Assembly: GCA_034769895.1 (NCBI GenBank)
Contig: CM068367.1
Location: forward strand, 688,768,548-688,832,547
Length of the DNA stretch: 64,000 nucleotides
DNA from: Magicicada septendecula
Taxonomy: Eukaryota; Arthropoda; Insecta; Hemiptera; Cicadidae
Reading direction: 5' to 3'
This document shows positions 34,711 to 46,830 of the stretch, one piece after another (the stretch's first letter is position 1; the number at the start of each line of letters is the position of its first letter). Under the pieces are notes generated by a model. The model did no database searches and was not told the DNA's origin. It saw nothing but the letters and a program-made list of their open reading frames with translations. A program made the translations under genes and the position numbers.

Positions 34711-34764
34711 CCGGAAGGCTGAGGATGGGTACAACATGGTACCCGAAACATGTTCCAAATAAGG
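34711..34764 (+). ncRNA. Hammerhead-like motif, PLE family 2, right arm
   Basis: CTGAGGA at 34719, stem II GGGTAC...GTACCC with loop AACATG, GAA at 34745, palindromic ACATGT at 34748, then TCCAAATAAGG. CCGGAAGG before the core and CCAAATAAGG after it can form a short interrupted stem I. Confidence 0.55.
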
Positions 34765-34839
34765 AAAAATAACATCTTGAGGTAAATATAAATTTTAAAT
34801 ACTTTATATATATCAAGAAACGAACTGTAGCAGAAAGTG

Positions 34840-34845
<6 letters not shown>

Positions 34846-34882
<37 letters not shown>

Positions 34883-36719
34883 TTCTTCATAAAATTTTAA
34901 CTAGAAGAAAAAACTCTTCCTTATTTTTAAACAATTAAAAATATTCGTAGCAAACAAAATCATTGTAACTGGGAAGTTGGAAAGTAAATCCATATTTGTA
35001 AATATAAGAAAATAACACTTCAGGTATACTGTTAACGAAGAATACAGACAAGATAATCGTAAAGACATGCACTAAACGATGAGGCAACACAGACAGAACC
35101 GAGAGACATCAGAAGTAGGCCCAAGTCGTGATTCTCTATACCATCCTCTTTTGATTATCATTTCTTTCTTCCGTTTTCTTTTTTCGTCCGACACGACCAT
35201 TTACCGTTAAGCAATTAAAATGGACTGTAATTTTAAATGGATCAAGTATCTTCGCCCGCAAGCTGTCGCCGACCATTTGCGTACTAATCCCAAACCCTAT
35301 TTCGTGTAACAAAAACTTGAGTACTTACTGTTTAAAATTAATGAATTTTAATTTTTTTTTATGAATCGATATTGTAACCGTTCCAGGGGGGGGGGGCAGG
35401 ATTATTCCGTGTCGTGCTATGTCTGTGCGCTTCATTTCACTAAACAACGGCCGAGGTTTGGATCGCATGTGCATTAGCGTTTTGCGTTCATAATGTCTAC
35501 ATGACTGAGGAACGCTTATAAACGATTTAACTTTTTACATATTCCTTCGTGACAACTTTAAATTCAGAAATATAGTCGCTCATGCACTATTCCATAACTG
35601 AAAAATCACAACTTAACAGAACTATTTACATTGTTAATATTTTCAAGAAAACTGTGATGGGGAAACGACACTTCGATCTGAAGAAGTTATTGAATCCCGC
35701 AGAAAGTTATTGAGTGCGAGCAAGTTAAGAGGGCCAGCAAATAATCCGGTAGCCTACAATTTGGCGCGATGGTTCTTCGATCTCCGGTCACTTTTAACCT
35801 ACAGTGAAATATCTCGGAAATGAAACAGACTAAAGCAAACTTTACGTTCATTGAAAACTTTATAATTTGTTCACATCATATTTAAAAAAGGTAAGTTTGT
35901 CCTTGACCCGTATAACATTCTGGAGCAAAACCTTATCCTCACAATCTTTCCGTATATTCCATCGTACGTGAGGACATAATGCACACATCACATAGTTACA
36001 TGGGCGCACAACGTTTGTTTCGTGTTTCTACACGCTGAGTCTACCAGCGTCGGTTGTTTTCGCCGTGCTGATTGGCCCCCTGTCTGACCAGTTCTTTGAT
36101 TAGTATAGCCTACTCCCCTTGTTAACACGCAAAAGCGAATTTGACATGGACCTGATCGAAAAGTGTGAAATCTTAGTCTGTTACGGAATCAACAGAAGAT
36201 AAATTACTACAAGAAAAATGTGAAGATGCTGAGTAGTGAGAAAAGCCAAACTTTGGCAAAGTACGTGTCGAAGAGAGCGGAGCGCACCGCATCATTATCA
36301 GAATATGGTACGAAAAAGGCAGCAAGTGCGCTAAAATCGTCTTTATTCTTACTGTCGACAAATACTGTCCCACAGTCCTCTATAGCTACTACAATCATGT
36401 CGGATTTTATTGAAAACCTGAACTCAAGAATTTATCATGCTTCAGTTTGTGACCAGTCTCGTTACGCTCACCCCGGGACGTAACATTGCATTTGCTACAC
36501 ATATAGGCCCACATTATGCATCCCTCAGATATCGGCTCTTGGTTTGGAACGCATTTAGGTGCCAACAAATGCATTATCACTTATAATGCCTCTGATATAA
36601 CACTTACTTATTAAATAAATATAAGTCGAATATTCACTAGGCCTAGGCCTATAACGTGCTGGATCAGTTTGTCTGCGACAGAAGAATAGATAGAGAATAG
36701 GAGGGAATGAGAGATGGGG
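34846..36719. other. Gene-less stretch
   Basis: Starts with (TA)n to 34877. An 87-codon frame at 36220-36483 is unrecognised. A G-run near 35388-35397 may be a decayed hAT-like trace. Overlapping TAGGCCTA palindromes occur near 36640. Confidence 0.4.
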
Positions 36720-37590
36720 TCCCCCGTGCCCTCTCCTCCGGAAGTGAAGACTAGAAAACTATTCCTAGCTTATTAAAAATTTCAACCCCCCAAAAAACGT
36801 TTTTCAATTCGTGAATAGCGAGAGCAGAACCCCGGCTTGGTGTTACGATCACGTATACGCACAACTTTTGGCAATAATCCAACAAGGCGAGTGTCACCTC
36901 GAGGCCCAGAATTGTTGTGAGCCAACAATCCAGCTGCCTCGCACTCCATCCAAGTCCTCTGTCATACCAGATATCTTGATCTGGTGATAAGAACAAAAGA
37001 GCCCTACGACTATTACCTCTCTCCCGATACGCCGTTATTGGAGAAGCGGGATACCGTCCCCTCCCGTAGGGATAAACAGCACGACTTAACAATTTCCCAT
37101 CGCCCCCAAATAGTCCGTAAGCGAAGTTTACCCTCATACTAGAAGGTCGACCCAAATACCTTTGTGAGGCTTAATGGTGGTGGCAAGGTGGGCTTGGCAC
37201 AACTACTAGTCACAATTCAAGTCGTAACTACTGAAAAGAAGACGATTCACATTGCGGGATGTGTGGATCATATAGTTTATCCCCAACCCCGAGGCTACCA
37301 ACATAAAGACAGGAGGAGTATCCATTCTGCACGATCGTAGACAGGCCCGATGTTGTGCTTTTGGCCCGAGTTCCACAGAAGTGCATCGCCTTTTAGGCTA
37401 ACAGCTACTAATCTAGTGAAGAGATTTCTGAATTGCTGCGCACTAGGGGTGAGTACAAAGAGGTGGGAACTACACTCGCCGCTCTGGCAACTTAACAGAT
37501 TGGCAGGCGAACGGAACCTTACTGGACGTGTATCTAGACCTCCACCCGCGGAATTTGGTATAGTTCCGACACAAAAACAAATAAAGAGCT
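36720..37590. other. Higher-GC unidentified block
   Basis: The block stands out from AT-rich flanks and holds a 134-codon minus-strand frame (36751-37155; product includes RAVYPYGRGRYPASP and CWLTTILGLEVTLALLDYCQ) and an 80-codon plus-strand frame at 37350-37592. I do not recognise either product. It may be an exon-bearing fragment, a dispersed repeat or transferred DNA; the sequence alone does not decide. Confidence 0.35.
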
Positions 37591-37639
37591 AATTGCAGAT
37601 TTTTATAATGAAGCATACACAACTTACGATGAAGCACAT

Positions 37640-37870
37640 AGTACGTGCGATCGTAGGCCTACAGCCTATCGGACTCAGCAGCGAGACAACGGCACGCTCC
37701 GACAGTACTGTGGTTCGCAGTGCGCGCGACCATACATGTATATGCGCGCGACCGTCCCGGAGCATGCGCTCACCGTGCTGGCTGAGGTCTCAGCTAAAGT
37801 TGTTCGCGTCGTTTCATCTATACGCGCTTCAGAACGTACAAAAGTAAGAGTGGAACTTCGACGTTTTGCC
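37640..37870. promoter_or_regulatory. CpG-rich patch, candidate promoter or 5' exon
   Basis: CpG density is high (GTGCGCGCGACC, ATGCGCGCGACCGTCCCGG, TTGTTCGCGTCGTTTC, ACGCGCTTCAGAACGT) in otherwise CpG-poor DNA. A good splice donor, AAAAGTAAGAGTGG, lies at 37840-37853. It could be a distal non-coding exon of SoxC 5.4 kb downstream, but no direct evidence links them. Confidence 0.25.
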
Positions 37871-38243
37871 TCCATATACATTTCTTACATAAGAAAGGTA
37901 ACAGAAACGTCTCGCTTTTCGCCGTTTTGTTTCCTCGGTAAAGATGATTCTGTAACGTCATTTTACTATGAAAGAACAGAATTATGTAACCCGGTTAAAG
38001 CAGTGAAAGTGCCAGACCGCGCGGCTATCAGATGATAATAATTAATTCATGTATACGGAAAGTTGTGAAACTTCCCTCCCCCACTAGTTCCATAAAATCA
38101 CGAATAATTAAATGAAACGAATAAGTAAACAAATATAGCGTAGGCCTACACGTGTGGGGCAATTGCGTCGTGATGCCAGTACACGCGCCGCGCTACGTCA
38201 CTAACAACAACGCTTTTGCGTCTCACCACCGACGATTAGATAT
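37871..38243. other. Short gene-less stretch
   Basis: No recognised feature beyond a TAGGCCTA palindrome near 38142. Confidence 0.4.

Positions 38244-38291
<48 letters not shown>
38244..38291. repeat. (CA)n microsatellite
   Basis: About 24 CA units. Confidence 0.95.
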
Positions 38292-38293
<2 letters not shown>

Positions 38294-38726
38294 TTCCACA
38301 GCATTTGATAGTTTCGCTAATCACTTTAGTTTTTATTTCGAAATTCGTTTTTCGGGTTAACAATCCGCGTAAACTGTTTATTGGTCTTAAGTTATGTAGC
38401 TATGTTTCGGCACAGTCCCGTACGTCATCTGGCTGAGTCCTGTTCGATAATCTACGATGGTCAATGCTTGGACTGTGTGTGTGTGTGGGGGGGGGGCGTA
38501 TGTTGTATGTGGTACACCACCTCAAACATTAGTTTCATCCTTATAAAACATATGATACATTAAACTAAGAACGGGTTCGGGTTCAGAGTATTCACAGTTC
38601 AAGTAAATTGTAGTACAAAAAGGCAGACTCATATGTGTGTGTGTGTGTGTGCGTGTTCATAATCTAAATCTATGCTATCAGAGGTTAATAATATGAAATT
38701 TCGCGAAACGTGCTGAAGATGCCATA

Positions 38727-40139
<1,413 letters not shown>

Positions 40140-40345
40140 TAATTTTTATATTGAATTTACCTCAAGATGTTTCTTTCCTTATTAGGTACATGTTTCGGGT
40201 ACCATCTTGTACCCATCCTCCCGAAACATGTACCTGATAAGGAAAGAAACATCTTGAGGTAAATTCAATATAAAAATTAAATATAATATATACATCAAGA
40301 AACGGACTGTAGCAAAAAGTGTTTGAAAAAATATATATATATATA
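40140..40345. mobile_element. Minimal PLE family 2 foldback
   Basis: Two inverted arms containing TTACCTCAAGATGTTTCTTT and GGTACATGTTTCGGG meet near 40216-40220 with almost no spacer. The right side carries the family end ATCAAGAAACGGACTGTAGC. This is a PLE end pair without coding sequence. The hammerhead core is partly lost at the junction. Confidence 0.7.
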
Positions 40346-40798
40346 ACATTTAATATTTATAATTAAATTTACCTCAAGATGTTATTTTTCTATTTGGAAC
40401 ATGTTTCGAGAGTTCCTGTTCTCTCATCTTCAGCCTTCGCGATCTTGTTTCTGGTGAAGTATTTGTGTGTTGGCTGCTGGATTCTATTAAGGTTGTTTGT
40501 TGGTCTTTGGTATTTTAAAGTTGTATTATTGTGTGTGACTGTGGTATATGTTTTTGTATTTTGTGTATTTTCGATGTTGAGTGCTTTGAATATTGTGTCA
40601 TGTTTTGTATTGATTTGTATTTGTTCTGGTATTAGTTTGTTTTATGTTTTATGTTTGTATATTTGTAAATTTTCCCAAATGTTCATTATGGTGCCTTTGT
40701 GTGGTATATGTTTTATTAGTGATACACTGGTTATGTCTGGGAAATCGTGTCCTGTGTTTATTGCATGTGTGGCTAAATTGGATTTATATATTTATTGA
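40346..40798 (-). mobile_element. PLE family 2, minus-strand fragment
   Basis: The minus strand holds the PLE C-terminal region (broken) and the family pseudo-LTR with TTACCTCAAGATGTTATTTT at its plus-strand left side. It abuts the next copy at 40798. Confidence 0.7.
40390..40441 (-). ncRNA. Hammerhead-like motif, PLE family 2 (copy at 40.4 kb)
   Basis: On the minus strand: CTGAAGA, bulge, stem II GAGAG...CTCTC, GAA, palindromic ACATGT (40398-40405). Confidence 0.55.
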
Positions 40799-40875
40799 CT
40801 TTCTGCTACAGTTCGTTCCTTGATATATGTAAAGTATTTAAAATTTATAATTATATTACCTCAAGATGTTCTTTT

Positions 40876-40929
40876 CCTTATTTGGAACATGTTTCGAGAG
40901 TTCCTGTTCTCTCATCTTCAGCCTTCGCG
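40876..40929 (-). ncRNA. Hammerhead-like motif, PLE family 2 (copy at 40.9 kb)
   Basis: On the minus strand: CGCGAAGG, CTGAAGA, stem II GAGAG...CTCTC, GAA, ACATGT, TCCAAATAAGG. Same layout as the plus-strand copy at 41493. Confidence 0.55.
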
Positions 40930-41042
40930 ATCTTGTTTCTGGTGAAGTATTTGTGTGTTGGCTGCTGGATGTTATTACGGTAGTTTGTTGATCTTTGGTG
41001 TTTTAAATTACAAATTCTAAATAGCTCACACAACAAAGATAA

Positions 41043-41504
41043 TACAACAACTAACGGTATATACAAAATTGAATGCCAAGATTGCAATAAATGTTACATA
41101 GGACAAACAAAAAAACAGCTGAAAAACTTTATTTTGAACACCTAAACGCATACAAAAAACCAGAAATATATAAATCCAATTTAGCCACACATGCAATAAA
41201 GACAGGACACGAATTCCCAAACATAACCAATGTATCACTAATAAAACATATACCACACAAAGGCACCATAATGGACATTTGGGAAAATTTACAAATATAC
41301 AAACATAAAACACAAAACAAACTAATACCAGAACAAATACAAATCAATACAAAACATGACACATTCAAAGCACTCAACATCGAAAATACACAAAACACAA
41401 AAACATATACCACAATCACACACAATAATACAACTTTAAAAGACCAAAGACCAACAAACTACCGTAATAACATCCAGCACCAGAAACAAGATCGCGAAGG
41501 CTGA
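41043..41504 (+). pseudogene. PLE GIY-YIG domain remnant, family 2
   Basis: Frames at 41043-41130 read TNGIYKIECQDCNKCYIGQT then KKQLK, the start of the GIY-YIG fold with its Cys pair. The frame at 41091-41504 continues with FEHLNAYKKPEIYKSNLATH and AIKTGHEFPN, then a tail of Asn/Thr-rich sequence. The reading frame changes near 41110, so the copy is broken. The reverse transcriptase part is absent. Confidence 0.75.
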
Positions 41505-41546
41505 AGATGAGAGAACAGGGACTCTCGAAACATGTTCCAAATAAGG
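41493..41546 (+). ncRNA. Hammerhead-like motif, PLE family 2 (copy at 41.5 kb)
   Basis: CTGAAGA at 41501, one-base bulge, stem II GAGAG...CTCTC, GAA at 41527, palindromic ACATGT at 41530-41535, then TCCAAATAAGG. It lies directly behind the end of the PLE coding remnant. Confidence 0.55.
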
Positions 41547-41585
41547 AAAAGAACATCTGAGGTAATATAATTATAAATTTTAAAT

Positions 41586-41611
41586 ACTATATATATATAT
41601 ATGAAGTGCTT

Positions 41612-41658
<47 letters not shown>

Positions 41659-43280
41659 ATACTTGAAACAGAGAGGATTATGTTTTACGTTTTTACTGAT
41701 TTTAACCCCAAATCGTAACGCGGCTATAATCCTGATTTTGGACACTTAGAGAGGGGAAGGCGGTCCTGGAAAACTGTTTCGACTTCAGAAGTTTATTCAA
41801 AAATGAGATTATAAGAGGGTCAACAAACACTCTCTAAAAAAAATACTGGCTTTTCCTGGTTGAGAATTAATTATTTTCAATAAAAACGGGTCACTAAAAC
41901 CGTTTTTTGTTGTGGTGGGGGGTACCCTCTGTAGACCAGCAAGTTATTCTTAGAGAACATGGAAAGATATTCATCGAGGTTATGAATGTCTAACCACGTT
42001 CTTAATCTAAAACTATTTTTTAACATACTAACTCAACAATTCTCAGTACTTTTTACATTAATACCATTAATAATTATTATTCCCTTCATTTTGTATTAAC
42101 CCCCCCCCCCTATAATCGAAAAACGCGCAATAATATTTTGCAGCAACAATGGCACACGTTACAAAGAGCAATTAACGGCACTAATGGTTTGCACACATGA
42201 CGATTCCGACTTGGTAATTAAGGAAATTCCGTTTTAGAGGCGCAGAATTCAATAATAAATAAATTCGTAGGCGTAAGTTATTAGTTCATGAATTAATTCA
42301 TACACACGTGTGTTTGTGTTTAAATTAAAATTTGGTAATAGTATTTGTAGCAGTAACTTTTTGTCATACATAATTTTTAAATATACAATTTAATGCATGA
42401 ATTAACGTGCCGATAGAACACGCGTGGAGTAGCTGTCAGAAGCTGTTGCTACAAATAATCGCAGCACTGAAAAACCTTGGGGGAAATTTCAAATACGTAA
42501 AACGGCACGTAGTTTGCACCTTAAAAAAAACAGAGTAAAAAATTATTTTGCTGTAAATATAATTAAGCCTGCGTAGAAGAAAATACGTTTTTGAACCTAC
42601 TTTTACTAGATGACGTTTGTTTACACTGGCTAGAATACTATCATATGTTTCGTAATTACCCTACATACTGTGCTGCAGCTTGCGGACTAATACAGTACTA
42701 AAAATGATAGTTCTGTTCTGAGAGAATAGTCCAACATTTAATTTCAATTGCTATTAAGTATTATTGCATTTGTTAACTGTGCTGTCGACTTGATTCAATT
42801 GGTAGAGTGCAACTACGTCTTTATTACTGGATACAAATTTGTAATATAATTTACCGTATACCTAAATTTGGAAGAATTCATTTAGTAGAGTTCACATCAA
42901 CAGCTGAGTGCTTTGTGAAGCTTTATGCTAGTGTGGTGGTACTCACAGTGACGCCGTAAGATCCAGCTGATTTCTTATTGGTTAGAGTGTACTAGTGGTG
43001 GGGATTGTTGTTGTTCGGAATAACTCGCATGTTTCCATGCTGTCTTCAGTCAGTCTTTGGGTGGCAGTGGATTGGGGCAGCAAAAATGTTAACAAACGTT
43101 GTTTTAGACTTGATCCAACGTGTTTGAATAAACTAGTTAAAATACATTGGTCACTGAGAGTCTAAAACTTGTGATTTCTTTTAAATGTTGTGATATAAGT
43201 ATATTTGACTAAAGTGCTGTGTACGTAAAAAAAATTGTTTTTGGTGTTTAGTGGAAGGGCATGATATATTTGTTTTGAAT
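41586..43280. other. Upstream region of SoxC; (TA)n at its left edge
   Basis: (TA)n tracts at 41587-41655. The rest lacks recognisable repeats. The stretch 42900-43280 probably holds the SoxC 5' UTR: an ATTGG box near 42976 and an initiator-like TCAGTC near 43048 are visible but weak. An in-frame stop (TGA at 43206) precedes the SoxC ATG. Confidence 0.4.
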
Positions 43281-43403
43281 ATGGTGCCACAACAAGGCGA
43301 TTTAGTCCGTTCTGATAGCCCAACTTCATCAAATGGGTTGCCACTTTTTGGTTCGCAGCTTGTGGATAAAAATTCATCTACTCCCTATACAGATGCTACA
43401 CAG
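43281..43403 (+). CDS. SoxC: SoxC-group transcription factor, coding exon 1
   Basis: Forty-one codons from ATG 43281 to the donor CAG|GTATGC at 43403/43404, phase 0. The product is MVPQQGDLVRSDSPTSSNGL then PLFGSQLVDKNSSTPYTDAT and Q. The ending STPYTDATQ joined to [16 protein letters not shown] reproduces the lead-in to the HMG box of insect SoxC proteins as I know them, so the exon is assigned although it lies 6.5 kb upstream. The start is supported by an in-frame TGA at 43206, no other ATG between, and an A at -3 (TGAATATGG). Confirmation would come from spliced reads across the junction. Confidence 0.8.
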
Positions 43404-45715
43404 GTATGCATTTAAATATATATTTTTACGCTAAAAATTTGTGCACTTACCTTCTGTCGTCTGGCTGAAAAATTTATTTAAGTGATTTATTTTTATAATT
43501 AAAAGTAAGTTAATTCTTTCGATCTTTAAAATTTTTCTAAAAAACACGTCTTTACTAAAACAAAATATTTTTCCCTTGTTTTATTAAGTTTTAACCAAAA
43601 GCTGAAACTATTGTAAATTTGTTGAATATTCTACTGCTAAATTAGACAGTTGTAAATAAAATTTATTATTACATGGACAGAATTAGGCCTGTTAAAATTA
43701 ATAAGTCATGAGCAAATTAAACAGGAGTCTGTATAAGTTCGTGCGACAGTTTCCTGTGACAGCGAAGCCGCGAGTGCGATAACCGTCAGAATGTAAAATC
43801 ATATATTAAAAGTGATCTTTGTATTATTCGGTTATTTTATATACGTGTATACATGGTTGCAAACACAAAATTTTATTTCATCCTGGGTTCTTGCAGTCCT
43901 TACATTCAATGACTATTCACGAGTAAAAGTTCGAATAAAATTCAGAATAATAAAAGATAATATAGTTCACTATTTTAAATATAGTTTATATTAACCCTCA
44001 CGCATTTACGTGCATGAATAATTTCTCGTATGCATACATTTTTTGTTTATAAAATAAAAGCTCAATATAAAAAAAAATGCAGGTACCAAAATGCAAAAGA
44101 GAAGTAACTAAGTATAAAGTCTGCAGGAAATTAGGAGCTAATTCTTCAATGAGAAGGGTAGATACTACGATATGTATTCCGAGTTGTTTCTGATTATTTG
44201 AGTATTTCAATAACTAAAAGTACGGTATCGAAAATGTTTTGAATTTCGTGGGCTTGATTGAGGAACAAATTTGGTCACTCGAACAGACGGGGGTTTAGGG
44301 GTTCGTTATTGAATTTGACGAAAACCAGTGAAAACTAGACAGACTTCGCGATTTGGAAGACCGTTATGAATCCTTGTCCCTTTGTTTTCTGTCAGCGTGT
44401 TGAAAGTACTTCACAAGTCTTCCAATAATACCCGATTTATGTTGGTTATACCAAAAGCAGCATTAATGATTTGAGTGTTTTAAAATGTGTATACAATCAA
44501 AAGTGCGCTTTCGTCCTTGAGCGTGTTTTAGTATCGTTTGTTAGCAGGCACTGTGAAACGAGTACTACTATTAAAAATACTAATAAACTGGTATATAACG
44601 AAAGTAAAAGAATTGAATTATCGTAATTATTGGGGCAGTAACAGTTTACGGCCAATTATATAACATTACTTCTCAGTATAGACAGATAACGCTGCGCGTT
44701 AGATATTAAAAAGGTCTTTTAAGTGCCATAAATATTTGTATTTTAATTTTTAATTCCAGATAACAGCGTCTGTGCATATCGTGTTGAGAACGTCAACTCG
44801 TGTCGTGTGTGTGTGTGTGTGTGTTTTGCAGACTGCTTGGCAACGCGTCACAAGTTTTATCTGTTTACAAGTTAGAATATGCCCGTGCAGAGCAATGAGA
44901 GCTCTGTTACGTGCGTGTGCGTGTGTGTGTGTTTTTGCATACTTATTCACGTAACAAATACTTTTTTTTTCCTGCGATGTCGGAGCGTTAATCTGTTGTT
45001 TGTATAACCCAGTTTTGTAACAAGTTACGCGAAGAGTCGTCATTGACTTAACATTTATTTGCGCATTGTTTATGAATACAGTTAGTGGTGACTACTCATT
45101 TCGCTCACGCTGTTTGCAAACCTTGTTTATGTCAAATTCAACATTTTACGTAACAGGCCTACATTTCTTTCCACATGTAAAGGAAATCCATTATTTTTTT
45201 ATCTTATTGTCATTTTCATGATAAGAGAAAAAATTTTATTATTGCTTAACAAGACTGTAAAAAATGTTGAGAAATGCATCCCATAAATTGGTTTCTGTTG
45301 ACAAATCCGTAATCAGGGTGCCAGGTAGTTTTCGGTGTCGTCTATAATTTTAACAAATTTTCATTATTATCCTAATAATCTACGCATTCATCCGTGATAC
45401 GTTCTTAGTTCTATCACTTATAAATCTACTTTAGCCGACGGCATGAAAGAATTATGCGAACTTGCACAGGTGTCAATAATATATTTATTATGCTGATGAT
45501 ACGCTTGGATGATAAATATTATAATCTTGAGCCCTGTACATTTATGCAGTTGGTAACCCAACCTGCTTTTTTTCAGTTGATGCCGTACTGTATCTACAAG
45601 ATTTGTAAAATTCTATTATGAAAAATAATTACGTATTTTCACAGAGGAAATTTACGCACTCTTTATTCTAGACATTTTCACGAGTGTATATGCAAAGTAA
45701 TTTTCTCGTGCGTGC

Positions 45716-45717
45716 GC

Positions 45718-45797
<80 letters not shown>
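45716..45797. repeat. (GT)n-(GA)n compound microsatellite
   Basis: A short GCGC tract passes into about 25 GT units and then about 12 GA units. Confidence 0.9.
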
Positions 45798-46752
45798 TTA
45801 AAACTAGAATTTTTTGAGTTCATGGCGTAGCGAACGTAGATGGATCCGATGCCCCCCCCCCCCCCTAAATATAAAGGTATACTGCTGTTTGTTTTAAAAT
45901 ATTTTTTATAATTCTGTCACTCTGTTCTACCAATGCTATAGTAATGGTATGAGGTACATACGAACAGCGAGAATCCGGGATAATTCAGCCAATTGGTTCA
46001 GTTAATTCGGTGCGCCAATTCTTGTCTTGTTGGATAAATATTAAGTTAATTAATATTGCCGTGGAGATTGTTTAATTCTGACAATTTTACTAGCTAAAAA
46101 TGAGGTCTCCTTATGAGAAATTCAGAACTTAAAAAAAACAGAACCCAAACAAACCAGTAACGCGTACAACTTTATTTAATCAAGTATGGACGTTCTGTGA
46201 AATCGGCAGGTCTATACAAGTATGAAACCAGTAGTCGGGCTACAGCCTTAGTTTTAGTTAGAATAAAATAGATTACGTATGTCAGTGGATAGTTTGCACA
46301 ATACGTGCGAGTAGTAATGAGAACACGTGAGCTGGAGGAGGAAGGTAACTTTCTGAAACGCAGAAACCGTGCCCCGCTTATCAACCGAAGAAATTAGTAC
46401 AGCGGCGTGTGGAATACTGCGCACAATTATGTAATTATTGCCACTACTGCTACGTGGTATTGTTGCGTCCAAATTACATGTTTTATTTTGTGAAATTATT
46501 GTAAGTAGTTAAAATTTAATGGGCATTGTTTCGAAGTAATAACATTGGCAAACGTGAGGCGGAGGTGGCCTGTTGCTATTAATTAGCATATCTGTTGTTG
46601 GCACGTGCTGCGCTGATTCAGACAGGTAGTCGGCCCGCTTCAAGGCGACGCGACGTGGAAACGAATATGTACATGATAGACAACTGTTACCTCGATATCG
46701 ACCACTTCACGGGTTTGTGTGTAGCGGTCAGCACGAATGATCGTTGTGTGGG

Positions 46753-46753
<1 letters not shown>

Positions 46754-46827
<74 letters not shown>
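46754..46827. repeat. (GA)n microsatellite in the SoxC intron
   Basis: About 37 GA units, flanked by further purine-rich DNA to about 47050. The frames across it are artefacts. GA runs can bind GAGA-type factors, but nothing here shows use. Confidence 0.9.

Positions 46828-46830
<3 letters not shown>

Larger units (their letters stand above)
34232..34845. mobile_element. PLE family 2, inverted pair in (TA)n
   Basis: About 34247-34685 is a minus-strand copy of the PLE 3' region, with a broken frame containing KAEDGYKMVPETCSK and upstream YFTRHKNRK. At about 34686 the sequence turns round: ACTTCACCAGACACAAAAAC, CGGAAGGCTGAGGATGGGTA and the following 100 bases repeat the left side inverted. It ends ATCAAGAAACGAACTGTAGC followed by AGAAAGTG and a new (TA)n. 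Inverted pseudo-LTR arrangements are known for PLEs. Confidence 0.75.
40799..41585. mobile_element. PLE family 2, inverted pair with GIY-YIG remnant
   Basis: The left arm (minus strand, about 40799-41012) begins with the family terminal motif CTTTCTGCTACAGTTCGTTC. The right arm (plus strand, about 41013-41585) contains the end of the PLE coding region and the same pseudo-LTR. The pair forms an inverted repeat with arms sharing TCGCGAAGGCTGAAGATGAG and flanks. A (TA)n tract follows. The coding part is broken. Confidence 0.75.

Noticed and set aside
35683-35720. CTGAAGA with a later GAAAG
   Set aside because: No pairing between the two parts to make stem II.
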